In this document: positions 6,966-14,078 of the stretch, piece after piece | How positions within the stretch are numbered: position 1 is the first letter of the stretch | How the letters are laid out: every line of letters starts with the position of its first letter | Virus record (IMG/VR): IMGVR_UViG_3300020160_000064 | Span: 1-30,281 of that record | From: a virus | Direction: 5' to 3' (one strand) | DNA length: 30,281 bases | The notes under the pieces: model-generated | The model's database searches: none | What the model saw: only the letters and a program-made list of their open reading frames with translations | Told to the model about the DNA's origin: nothing | Translations under genes and position numbers: made by a program

Positions 6966-8349
6966 TATGAACAAACTGTTCGCTGAAGGCGGTGTCATGC
7001 AAGAGGGTGGTACTGTTGATCCAGTATCTGGTAACGAAGTGCCGCCCGGTGCAATGAAAGAAGAAGTAAGGGACGACATTGATGCAAAGCTCAGCGAAGG
7101 CGAGGTTGTTTTCTCTGCCGATGTGGTTCGCTACATTGGTTTGGAAACACTGATGAAGCTTCGTGACAAAGCCAAGATGGGTTTGAAGAGGATGGAAGAG
7201 ATTGGTCAGATGGGTAACGCCGACTCTGTTCCTGATGCTGAAGCCCTGCACAGCGGTGAAGACGAAATGGATGATGAAATTTTCTCGTCCGAGATTGATT
7301 CTATCCTTGGTGAAGACGAAGGCGAAGAGAAAGAGTATGCTGCTGGTGGTTATGTTGCACCAACGTCTGCTCAGATCAGTGGTCAAAACCAACAAGCAAC
7401 AAACGACTTGGCTGCTTCGGGTACAACAACTCAGTATGCTGACGCACCTCTTAAAGGTTTTGAAATGGTGGCAATGGTTAATGACGCTGGTCAAACCATC
7501 TATATTCCATTCATTGATGGTGTTCCTCAGTTGTCTGTACCAGAAGGCTACAAAGTTAAGAAGACAATTGATACCACTACTCCTCCTACCGATGCTACAC
7601 AACCAACAACTCCTGCACAGGGCGGGGCTGGTTCTGGCAACACTGGTAGTGATAGCGGTAATACAGGATTGACCAAAGAACAAGAAGCCACCTTCGACTT
7701 TATGAATACTCCCGAAGGGGCTTCGTATAAAGAAGCATACGGTAAGGCAAACAACGGTTTGATTGGCAGTGTTCTTGGGTTTGTTATTCCGGGACTTAAT
7801 CAGATATTGGACGTACCGAAGAATCCGATTGAACAGTTCCGAACTGCAAACAATATTTTCAAAGAAGCAACCGAAGCATCAAAGACTACACGTGGAGTAG
7901 AAGGTACAACGCGAGCAATGAATGACGGATTTGGTCAAACTTACGGCACAACTGGTGCTGGCTCTGCTGTTGGTATTGGTGTTGGTAGTACAACTGGTAT
8001 CAACGCAATGGACGCAGAGAGCGATGCTGCCTCTGCCCGAGCCGCTGCCGCTGCCGATACTGGTGGTAGTGGTTACGGTACAACTGGCGCTGGTGCTGCT
8101 TCTGGTGTTGGTGTTGGTAGCACTGAAGGTATCAACTCAATGGATGCAATGAGCGATGCTGCTGCTAGTAACAACACTACCGACACTAGCCCCAGCACTA
8201 CTGATACTACTACTACTACCGATACTGGCCCCAGCACTAGCGACACTAGCACTAGCGATACCACTGGAGATTATCGTGGTGGCTTTATTACCCGTAAGAA
8301 TCCAAAGTCGAAGATTGCAAAACAAAAAGGCTTAGCTTCTCGTAAGTAA
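6955..8349 (+). CDS. head-region structural protein with internal repeat and Thr/Ser/Asp-rich tail
   Basis: 464 residues. The conserved N-terminal part reads GGTVDPVSGNEVPPGAMKEE then VRDDIDAKLSEGEVVFSADV, VRYIGLETLMKLRDKAKMGL and an acidic region (DEMDDEIFSSEIDSILGEDEG). I recall this domain from proteins encoded between portal and scaffold in aquatic podoviruses; function unknown. The middle contains EYAAGGYVAPT and FVIPGLNQILDV. Near residues 330-405 a unit of about 31 residues (YGTTGAGxAxGxGVGSTxGIN) occurs twice, followed by a Thr/Ser/Asp low-complexity segment and a basic end (RKNPKSKIAKQKGLASRK). It overlaps the previous gene by 11 bases. Acidic and low-complexity content suggests a head-interior or assembly role (inference). 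Confidence 0.7.
   Translation: MQTDMNKLFAEGGVMQEGGTVDPVSGNEVPPGAMKEEVRDDIDAKLSEGEVVFSADVVRYIGLETLMKLRDKAKMGLKRMEEIGQMGNADSVPDAEALHSGEDEMDDEIFSSEIDSILGEDEGEEKEYAAGGYVAPTSAQISGQNQQATNDLAASGTTTQYADAPLKGFEMVAMVNDAGQTIYIPFIDGVPQLSVPEGYKVKKTIDTTTPPTDATQPTTPAQGGAGSGNTGSDSGNTGLTKEQEATFDFMNTPEGASYKEAYGKANNGLIGSVLGFVIPGLNQILDVPKNPIEQFRTANNIFKEATEASKTTRGVEGTTRAMNDGFGQTYGTTGAGSAVGIGVGSTTGINAMDAESDAASARAAAAADTGGSGYGTTGAGAASGVGVGSTEGINSMDAMSDAAASNNTTDTSPSTTDTTTTTDTGPSTSDTSTSDTTGDYRGGFITRKNPKSKIAKQKGLASRK
7942..8166 (+). repeat. two-copy in-frame repeat, period 132 bp
   Basis: Two copies of about 93 bases (7942-8034 and 8074-8166) encode YGTTGAGSAVGIGVGSTTGI plus NAMDAESDAAS and the matching YGTTGAGAASGVGVGSTEGI plus NSMDAMSDAAAS. 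The starts are 132 bases apart, separated by an Ala-rich linker. The copies differ mostly at few positions, consistent with a tandem duplication inside the gene. Confidence 0.8.
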
Positions 8350-8360
8350 TGTAGTACACT

Positions 8361-8457
8361 ATGAATACCAGAGTCTGTGGTGGGCAGACTGGTACTTAAC
8401 AATACCCACCATCATTGGCTACCTGACTCCGAGACAGTTGTCTCCTACAGTGCAGCC
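8361..8457 (+). promoter_or_regulatory. structured leader of the scaffold gene with predicted H-type pseudoknot
   Basis: In the 126-base gap before the scaffold gene, ACCAG..TCTG (8367-8377) pairs with CAGACTGGT (8385-8393), with a two-base bulge. The whole seven-base loop TGGTGGG (8378-8384) is complementary to CCCACCA (8405-8411). The two pairings interleave as in an H-type pseudoknot, with an A-rich 11-base third loop (8394-8404). One loop base may need to stay unpaired for geometry. Downstream, GGCT/AGCC (8417-8420 with 8454-8457), CTG/CAG (8423-8425 with 8448-8450) and GAGAC/GTCTC (8431-8435 with 8440-8444) stack into a second hairpin. No ORF or recognised riboswitch class is seen. Confidence 0.45.
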
Positions 8458-8475
8458 CCAACTTAAAAGGTAAAT

Positions 8476-9348
8476 ATGACTGAAGTAGTCTTGGAACAAA
8501 AGTCGCAACCAACTGCGCTTGCACCATTTGGTAAACGCAATGCGAACCGCGAACGTATTGAACGTGAAGAAGAAGAGTTGAAACAACTCATTGATAAAAA
8601 AGAAGAGAAACCTGCAGCTTCTGAAGAAAATGTTGACGACGATAGTGATTTGTCAGCAGAAGAGAAGAGTTTTAAGAAACGCTATGGTGACCTTCGTCGT
8701 CATTCACAGCAACAACAATTGGCCCTGCAGAAACAGATTGATGAACTGCGTACACAGCTAACTCAGTCTACCGAGAAACAAATCAAGCTTCCAACAAGTG
8801 AAGACGATTTGGCTAAGTGGGCACAGACTTATCCCGATGTGGCAAAGATTGTAGAGACAATCGCCATTAAGAAAGCTAAAGAGCAAACTGCTTCAATTGA
8901 AGAGCGCTTTAAGGCATTGGATGAACAAGAGAAGCTAACCGCACGTGAGAAGGCAGAGTTGGAATTGATGAAGATTCATCCAGACTTTGACACTATCCGT
9001 GATACAGATGACTTCCATAACTGGGCAGAAGAGCAACCTAAGTGGGTGCAACAGGCTTTATACGAGAATGATACAGACGCTCGTGCTGCTGCTCGTGCCA
9101 TTGATCTTTATAAGGTTGATCGCAATATCGGCAAAGCGAAAGCGAAGAAGGAAGATACTTCTGCTGCACAGGGAATCCGTACTCGTTCAGAGAGATCTGC
9201 TCCAAGCGGACAAGATACTGAAGGTGTAGTGTACGAGTCACAGGTGGCTAAAATGTCTAGCCGACAGTATGAAGCTAACGAAGAAGCCATCAACAAAGCT
9301 ATGGCATCTGGTAAGTTTGTATACGATCTGAGCGGCAACGCACGATAA
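8476..9348 (+). CDS. capsid scaffolding protein
   Basis: The 290-residue protein is rich in Glu, Lys and Gln and predicted to be almost all helical. It starts with a short neutral region, then NANRERIEREEEELKQLIDKKEE, an acidic stretch (ENVDDDSDLSAEEKSF), FKKRYGDLRRHSQQQQLALQ and a coiled coil (KQIDELRTQLTQ), then helices to a C-terminal SGKFVYDLSGNAR. The FKKRYGDLRRH block is typical of scaffold or core proteins encoded directly before the major capsid gene in aquatic phages. It would guide capsid assembly and then leave the head. AAAAGG (8465-8470) lies before ATG 8476. Position, composition and neighbours make this a good call, though no enzyme or protease motif confirms it. Confidence 0.8.
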   Translation: MTEVVLEQKSQPTALAPFGKRNANRERIEREEEELKQLIDKKEEKPAASEENVDDDSDLSAEEKSFKKRYGDLRRHSQQQQLALQKQIDELRTQLTQSTEKQIKLPTSEDDLAKWAQTYPDVAKIVETIAIKKAKEQTASIEERFKALDEQEKLTAREKAELELMKIHPDFDTIRDTDDFHNWAEEQPKWVQQALYENDTDARAAARAIDLYKVDRNIGKAKAKKEDTSAAQGIRTRSERSAPSGQDTEGVVYESQVAKMSSRQYEANEEAINKAMASGKFVYDLSGNAR

Positions 9349-9351
9349 CAG

Positions 9352-9381
9352 TTGACACGGACAGAAAAAGTCTGGTATAAC
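9352..9381 (+). promoter_or_regulatory. strong sigma70-like promoter upstream of the major capsid gene
   Basis: A perfect -35 TTGACA (9352-9357), an 18-base spacer and TATAAC (9376-9381) preceded by TG and one base (extended -10) lie right after the scaffold stop codon. Transcription would start near 9387-9389, giving a leader of about 305 bases before the capsid ATG. This is the best promoter match seen in the window and fits the high demand for capsid protein. Confidence 0.65.
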
Positions 9382-9385
9382 TTTT

Positions 9386-9431
9386 AACAAGAACAACAAC
9401 GACTTATATTACTTGTCTTGTTGTTCTTGTT
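9386..9431 (+). promoter_or_regulatory. perfect 14-bp hairpin at the predicted 5' end of the capsid transcript
   Basis: AACAAGAACAACAA (9386-9399) and TTGTTGTTCTTGTT (9418-9431) are perfectly complementary with an 18-base loop. The predicted transcription start falls at the base of the stem. A 5'-terminal hairpin could protect the capsid mRNA from decay. It could also weakly stop read-through from the scaffold gene, although the stem is AT-rich and no clean T-run follows. Confidence 0.6.
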
Positions 9432-9694
9432 TAGATTGCCATTGTTTCTTTGAGTATTGCCGATGCTTGCAACATCCAACCAATGCTAGTCCAGAACAAT
9501 GGTGAAATAAGACGGTGCATTGTCATCGTCATCAGTAACACAAAACAATAAACTGTCAGATATACCTGATGTTTTATTAGCCCATTGCCTTCCGTTGGGC
9601 ACTTCGGAAGACTAATGTACCTGATAAAGTCAGCCTCTGTAGTTGTGTTGAGTGTATTTAATTATATGCCAATATATCTATAGGAGATTTTAAA
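9432..9694 (+). promoter_or_regulatory. long non-coding leader of the capsid gene with predicted pseudoknot
   Basis: There is no ORF of note and no tRNA in this stretch. A compact H-type pseudoknot is predicted: GCCCA (9580-9584) with TGGGC (9596-9600), and loop bases CTTCCG (9589-9594) with CGGAAG (9605-9610). It is enclosed by TATTA/TAATG (9575-9579 with 9613-9617). Other pairings are CCATTGTT/AACAATGG (9439-9446 with 9495-9502), CAATGC/GCATTG (9481-9486 with 9517-9522) and CTGA/TCAG around 9621-9634. The ribosome binding site TAGGAGA (9681-9687) sits 7 bases before ATG 9695. No known riboswitch class is recognised. Confidence 0.4.
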
Positions 9695-10765
9695 ATGGCT
9701 TTTCCCTCAGCAGTAGGTCACGGTAACCTGCCCAATGGTAATTTCAGCGCTGTAATCTACAGCAAAAAAGTACAACTCGCTTTCCGCAAATCGTCGGTGG
9801 TTGAAGACATCACCAACAACGATTACTTCGGTGAGATCGCTCAGATGGGCGACAGCGTTAAGATCATCAAAGAGCCAGAAGTTTCTGTGCAAGCTTACAA
9901 GCGTGGCACTCAAATCACTGCTCAAGATCTGGACGACGAGGACTTCACTCTGGTTGTTGATCAAGCAAACTTCTTTGCTTTCAAGATCGACGACATTGAA
10001 GCTGCTCACTCGCATGTGAACTTCATGCAAATGGCTACTGACCGCGCCGCCTATCGCTTGCGTGACCAGTATGACCAAGACGTGCTGGGCTATTTGTCCG
10101 GTTACACTCAGTCCGCTCTGCATGCCGCCGCTGACACCGCTCGTACCTCTTTCCCCGGTACTAAAGCTGTTGCCACCGCTGGTTCTGACGAACTGTTGTC
10201 TAGCATGAAGCTGATCAAGTCGAGCTTCAGCAACATCACCACTGCTTCTGCTGGTGACCACTCCATTCCTTTGGCTCCTCGCTTGCCCGGTGCAACCGCA
10301 TTGCCCACTGCTACCGCTTCGCCTTTGATGGTGATCGCTCGTATGGGTCGTTTGTTGGACCAGCAATTCGTTGACAGCCAAGGTCGTTGGTTGGTCGTTG
10401 ACCCAGTGTTCATCGAAATGTTGAAAGACGAAGACAGCCGTTTGTTGAATGGTGACTTCGGTGGTTCCGGTTTGCAAAACGGTTTGGTTATCAACAACTT
10501 GCACGGCTTCCGTGTGTATGTGTCGAACAACCTGCCTAAGATCGGCACTGGCCCCGGCACTTCCGGTACAGCTAACCAGAACACCAACTTCGGTGTGATC
10601 GTTGGCGGTCAAGACGCTGCTGTTGCAACTGCTCAGCAGATCAACAAGACTGAGTCTTATCGTGATCCCGACAGCTTCGCTGACATCGTTCGCGGTATGC
10701 ACTTGTACGGTCGTAAGATCTTGCGTCCAGAAGCCATCGTTACTGCAAAGTATAACGTGGCCTGA
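9695..10765 (+). CDS. major capsid protein
   Basis: The 356-residue protein builds the icosahedral head, presumably with an HK97-like fold. Recognisable blocks of podovirus major capsid proteins are GDSVKIIKEPEVSVQAYKRG (about residues 52-71), TAQDLDDEDFTLVVDQANFF and AFKIDDIEAAHSHVNFMQMA. These are followed by DQYDQDVLGYLSGY and, later, GRWLVVDPVFIEMLKDEDSR and GLVINNLHGFRVYVSNNLPK. The end reads YGRKILRPEAIVTAKYNVA. Position after the scaffold, its own promoter, a strong Shine-Dalgarno (TAGGAGA) and a terminator directly after the stop all fit a highly expressed capsid gene. There is no sign of a protease gene nearby. Confidence 0.93.
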   Translation: MAFPSAVGHGNLPNGNFSAVIYSKKVQLAFRKSSVVEDITNNDYFGEIAQMGDSVKIIKEPEVSVQAYKRGTQITAQDLDDEDFTLVVDQANFFAFKIDDIEAAHSHVNFMQMATDRAAYRLRDQYDQDVLGYLSGYTQSALHAAADTARTSFPGTKAVATAGSDELLSSMKLIKSSFSNITTASAGDHSIPLAPRLPGATALPTATASPLMVIARMGRLLDQQFVDSQGRWLVVDPVFIEMLKDEDSRLLNGDFGGSGLQNGLVINNLHGFRVYVSNNLPKIGTGPGTSGTANQNTNFGVIVGGQDAAVATAQQINKTESYRDPDSFADIVRGMHLYGRKILRPEAIVTAKYNVA

Positions 10766-10772
10766 TGAAACA

Positions 10773-10801
10773 GGGGAGGCTCAAAAGGCTTCCCCGTTTT
10801 T
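10773..10801 (+). terminator. intrinsic terminator after the major capsid gene
   Basis: GGGGAGGC (10773-10780) pairs with GCTTCCCC (10788-10795) across a seven-base loop, with one G-U pair, followed by GTTTTT to 10801. It begins 7 bases after the capsid stop codon. It probably separates or attenuates transcription between the capsid and the next gene. Confidence 0.85.
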
Positions 10802-10832
10802 AAATCACACACCTCAATAAAGGAAATTTAAA

Positions 10833-11240
10833 ATGGCTATCTCTCAATCTGCACGTTACGCTCCCATTCTCGTAGAGAAGGTCGTAAGCTTGGCTGCTTC
10901 CTCTGGCACTACTGTTGGTATCTCTGTTCCTGCTGGCACTACTGTGTTGGCTGCTGGTTTTCAAAACTTCACTGTTGTTCCTGACGTTACAACCTACACC
11001 TTGGACGTTACCGATGGCACCACTGTGTTTGCTAACGACTTGAACTTTGACAACACTGCTGCTAACACCAACAAAGGTGGTGTTACTCCCGGCTTTATCG
11101 CTGCTGCTGACACCATCGACGTTGTCACTACCATCTCTGGTACTCCCGGTGTTATCACTGGCCGTGTGTGGGCTGTGGTGGTTGACTGCTCTAAGAGCGT
11201 TGAAGCTGCTACTGACGTAGACCGCGACCAATTGGCCTAA
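10833..11240 (+). CDS. putative capsid decoration or minor head protein, 135 aa
   Basis: The gene lies between two strong terminators directly after the capsid gene, with AAAGGAAA (10819-10826) before ATG 10833. The protein begins MAISQSARYAPILVEKVVSL and is beta-rich and Thr/Val/Gly-rich (GTTVGISVPAGTTVLAAGFQ, TYTLDVTDGTTVFAND, ITGRVWAVVVDCSKSV). It has no membrane segment and few charges. Small beta-type proteins in this position are often capsid-stabilising decoration proteins, hence the call by context. A family cannot be named with certainty. The isolated, well-started and well-terminated unit suggests high expression, in line with a stoichiometric head component. Confidence 0.6.
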   Translation: MAISQSARYAPILVEKVVSLAASSGTTVGISVPAGTTVLAAGFQNFTVVPDVTTYTLDVTDGTTVFANDLNFDNTAANTNKGGVTPGFIAAADTIDVVTTISGTPGVITGRVWAVVVDCSKSVEAATDVDRDQLA

Positions 11241-11241
11241 T

Positions 11242-11290
11242 CTTTTAGGCTGACCTAAGAGGGAGGGTCTTTCGCGAGGCTCTCCCTTTT
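11242..11290 (+). terminator. intrinsic terminator with preceding alternative hairpin
   Basis: AGGGAGGGTCTT (11260-11271) pairs with GAGGCTCTCCCT (11276-11287) over a TCGC loop, with three G-U pairs, followed by TTTTGTTGTTTT. Just upstream, CTTTTAGG (11242-11249) and CCTAAGAG (11254-11261) form another 8-bp hairpin that overlaps the first by two bases, so the two stems compete slightly at their junction. Confidence 0.8.
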
Positions 11291-11316
11291 GTTGTTTTAA
11301 ATATACAGGAACCATC

Positions 11317-12045
11317 ATGGCATACGACTACATCAGTCTTGTTAATGAAGTGAATCGTCGCCTCAACGAAGTAGAACTTACATCGGGTAATTTCTCCACA
11401 GCCAAAGGTTTTTATTCTCAGATCAAAGATAGTGTAAACTCTTCCATTCGTGACATTAACCAGACACACTATGAATGGCCCTTCAATCATGAACTTGCTG
11501 AAGACACTTTAACAGCAGGTACAACTCGTTATGCTTTCCCAGCCGATGCAGGGTCGATTGACTTCGATACTTTCCGCATCAAGGAAAGCACCACTTTCGG
11601 TAATGCCACTGTCAAGCTGGGCGTTGTTGCTTACGAAGACTATTTGGAAAATGCAGTTGCTCAGGAATATGGCGACAACACTTCTAAGCGCAAGGTTCCC
11701 ACTTCTGTGTTCCAAGCAACCAACTTAGAATGGGGTGTGACTCCACCTCCTGATCAGGCATATGAAATCGTTTACGAATACTACAGTGTTCCGAGCGATC
11801 TCTCTAGTTCCACAGACGTACCAACTGTTCCAGAACGATTCCGTCATGTCATCATTGATGGTGCGATGTATCACGCATACATGTTCCGTAGCAATGAACA
11901 AGCAGCCAACCTTGCCAAGAGCAAGTTTGAAGAAGGCTTGAAACGTATGCGAACAATCTTGGTCAATCGTTATACATACATGCGAGGCACTACTATTAAC
12001 CAAGTTGGTAGCGGTAGTTCTGCTTTCGGTGATCGGGTGCGCTAA
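11317..12045 (+). CDS. head-tail adaptor protein (gp11/gp4-like tail tubular A type)
   Basis: The 242-residue protein begins MAYDYISLVNEVNRRLNEVE and has a helical N-terminus followed by beta-rich segments (TLTAGTTRYAFPADAGSIDF, GVTPPPDQAYEIVYEYYSVP). A helical C-terminus follows, with RFRHVIIDGAMYHAYMFRSN then KSKFEEGLKRMRTILVNRYT. This arrangement, the VPERFRHVIIDGAMYHA block and its place between capsid and nozzle genes are typical of the podovirus adaptor ring that joins portal to tail nozzle. AGGAA lies upstream of ATG 11317. The stop codon shares one base with the ATG of the nozzle gene (TAATG), indicating translational coupling of the two tail-ring components. Confidence 0.8.
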   Translation: MAYDYISLVNEVNRRLNEVELTSGNFSTAKGFYSQIKDSVNSSIRDINQTHYEWPFNHELAEDTLTAGTTRYAFPADAGSIDFDTFRIKESTTFGNATVKLGVVAYEDYLENAVAQEYGDNTSKRKVPTSVFQATNLEWGVTPPPDQAYEIVYEYYSVPSDLSSSTDVPTVPERFRHVIIDGAMYHAYMFRSNEQAANLAKSKFEEGLKRMRTILVNRYTYMRGTTINQVGSGSSAFGDRVR

Positions 12046-14024
12046 TGGCTGACGGACTACAAACATATCCGTTTGAGTTCCGTGGTGGACTCATCTCCAA
12101 CTTGTCACCGCTTCAGCACGGTACACAAGCTCCCGGTAGCGCTCGTCTGTTGAAGAACTTTGAGCCATCTACCGATGGTGGCTATAAACGCATTGAAGGT
12201 TTTAGAAAGTATTCAAGCTCGTTTGTTCCCGCTTACGGTGAACCAAAGGTGCAGGGATCTGGACAAACTGGTACAACCCTTGTCATCTCTAACATCTACA
12301 CTGCTCCCAGTGATGGATCAACATTGACCATTGCGGGTGTTACAGGCATATACACCATTGCCACAAGCGGTGTTTCGTTTAGCAGCACAAACAAAGAAGC
12401 GACATTGACGCTGACTACTTCGATGGCTTCTAGCCCAGCCGATAAAGCAGCCGTCACTTTTACAACTCACACTGGCACAATCAAAGGTGTTGTAGCGTGG
12501 AACGATACAGTGTTGTCCTATCGTAATGCTGACATTTACTCGACCGATGGCACCACGCATACTAAAATATCTAAGCCTTCATACGGCACTGTGCTGGTGA
12601 ATGGTGGTTCTCAGACAGGTTCAACACTGAACGTCGATGGCTTAACTGGTACACCACAGATTGGTGATACCTTCTCTATTGCTGGTGTTCAAAAAGTATA
12701 CACTGTGCTGGCTGTACCAACTGTAACCGGTGGTGCTGCTTCATTGTCTATTCATCCTGCCCTTGCTTCCAGTCCTGCAGACAACGCTGTTTTAACAATG
12801 TTGTCGTGTGACAGAAGCGCTGGTGCAAAGCTTCGTTTTACAAAGTATAGAGTGGCTGGTGTAGACAAGGTTGCTGGTGTAGACGGTGTCAATCCTCCAT
12901 TCATTTGGAACGGCACCACCTTCACAGAGATGACATCTGCTCCGTCTGATGTGATTGGTGCAAGCTTCATCACCTATCATAAGAATCAAATGTTCTTCGC
13001 TAAAGGCGAGACATTGACTTTTACATCGCCATACACTGATACAGACTTTAACGCTGCTAACGGATCTGGTGTTATCGCCATTGGTGGAACAATCACTGGT
13101 ATCATTCCTTTCCGCGAATCACTCATCATCTTTACAGACAAGACGATCAATCAGCTTGTCGGAAATACTTTACAAGACTTTGTGCTGCAGCCTGTGACAA
13201 AGAACGTTGGTTGCGTTGCCCCTGATACTATTCAGGAAATTGGCGGTGATGTCATCTTTCTTGGCCCTGAAGGTTTGCGTTTGTTTAGCGCTACAGACCG
13301 TGTAGGCGACTTCAACTTGGGTGTTGTGTCAAAGACTATCCAGTCTGAGATGACCAGTTTGATTTCTAACAGCACTAGTTTCGCAAGCTGTGTGATTAAG
13401 CAGAAGTCACAATACCGCATCTTTGGATACAACGGTAACGTTTCTACAACAAACGCTAAAGGTGTATTGGGTACACAGATGGTTGGCGACAACACCAGCA
13501 CAATGTCGTGGGGTGAAACACTCGGCATCAAGGCGTTTGCTGCTGATGGTGATTACGAAGATCAGACAGAGACATTGATCTTTGCTCACGACGATGGGTA
13601 CATCTATCAGATGGAAGATGGTAATAGTTTTGATGGCGACAACATTGTTGCTTCATTTGCTACACCTTTTGTTTCTATTAACGATCCACGTATCCGTAAA
13701 ACGTTTTATAAATTGTTCCTTTATACCGATCCTCAAGGTGGTGTTACAACCTCCGTCAACCTGAAACTTGACTTCGATACATTGGGTAGTGTTCAACCAG
13801 ACACTATTCAGTTGTCTAACGAAGCTGGCACTGTAGGTTTTTATGGAAGCTCTGGTGCTCGTTACGGTACTACGGTGTACGGAAGCAAGTTGGTGAAGCA
13901 GTTTGAAACACAGGTGATCGGATCTGCTTTTAGCGTGTCGTTGCAGTTTGTATCGGACAGTCAAAACCCACCATTCAGTTTGGACGCTGCAACTTTGGAA
14001 TATACAACACACGACAGACGTTAA
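12045..14024 (+). CDS. tail nozzle protein (tail tubular B / P22 gp10-like)
   Basis: 659 residues beginning MADGLQTYPFEFRGGLISNL. The N-terminal block GGLISNLSPLQHGTQAPGSARL plus KNFEPSTDGGYKRIEGF (about residues 14-54) is characteristic of podovirus nozzle proteins. The remainder is beta-rich, with propeller-like repeats such as VVAWNDTVLSYRNADIYSTD, HKNQMFFAKG and FRESLIIFTDKTINQLVG. Two similar Thr/Gly-rich inserted segments (about residues 67-140 and 190-250; TGTTLVI..GSTLTIAGVTGIYTI and TGSTLNVDGLTG..FSIAGVQKVYTV) look like duplicated small beta domains. It would form the distal tube to which fibres attach. It is coupled to the adaptor gene upstream. Confidence 0.8.
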   Translation: MADGLQTYPFEFRGGLISNLSPLQHGTQAPGSARLLKNFEPSTDGGYKRIEGFRKYSSSFVPAYGEPKVQGSGQTGTTLVISNIYTAPSDGSTLTIAGVTGIYTIATSGVSFSSTNKEATLTLTTSMASSPADKAAVTFTTHTGTIKGVVAWNDTVLSYRNADIYSTDGTTHTKISKPSYGTVLVNGGSQTGSTLNVDGLTGTPQIGDTFSIAGVQKVYTVLAVPTVTGGAASLSIHPALASSPADNAVLTMLSCDRSAGAKLRFTKYRVAGVDKVAGVDGVNPPFIWNGTTFTEMTSAPSDVIGASFITYHKNQMFFAKGETLTFTSPYTDTDFNAANGSGVIAIGGTITGIIPFRESLIIFTDKTINQLVGNTLQDFVLQPVTKNVGCVAPDTIQEIGGDVIFLGPEGLRLFSATDRVGDFNLGVVSKTIQSEMTSLISNSTSFASCVIKQKSQYRIFGYNGNVSTTNAKGVLGTQMVGDNTSTMSWGETLGIKAFAADGDYEDQTETLIFAHDDGYIYQMEDGNSFDGDNIVASFATPFVSINDPRIRKTFYKLFLYTDPQGGVTTSVNLKLDFDTLGSVQPDTIQLSNEAGTVGFYGSSGARYGTTVYGSKLVKQFETQVIGSAFSVSLQFVSDSQNPPFSLDAATLEYTTHDRR

Positions 14025-14027
14025 AGC

Positions 14028-14055
14028 TTTACAGCTTTATTGTTTCAGTTATAAC
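14028..14055 (+). promoter_or_regulatory. putative promoter for the tail fibre genes
   Basis: TTTACA (14028-14033), a 16-base spacer and TATAAC (14050-14055) lie between the nozzle and first fibre gene. The -10 is part of the palindrome GTTATAAC (14048-14055). The -35 lies in a small hairpin TAAAGCT/AGCTTTA (14022-14039), which could also be a weak terminator of the nozzle transcript. Confidence 0.45.
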
Positions 14056-14078
14056 TACATACACAGACAGGAACTACT

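Noticed and set aside
9386-9431. Classical intrinsic terminator after the scaffold gene
   Set aside because: The stem is long but AT-rich with an 18-base loop and no clean T-run follows; with the promoter just upstream, a 5' leader hairpin is the better reading.
9349-9694. tRNA or small ORF in the long gap before the capsid gene
   Set aside because: No cloverleaf with a T-loop and anticodon arm could be drawn, and all reading frames are short.
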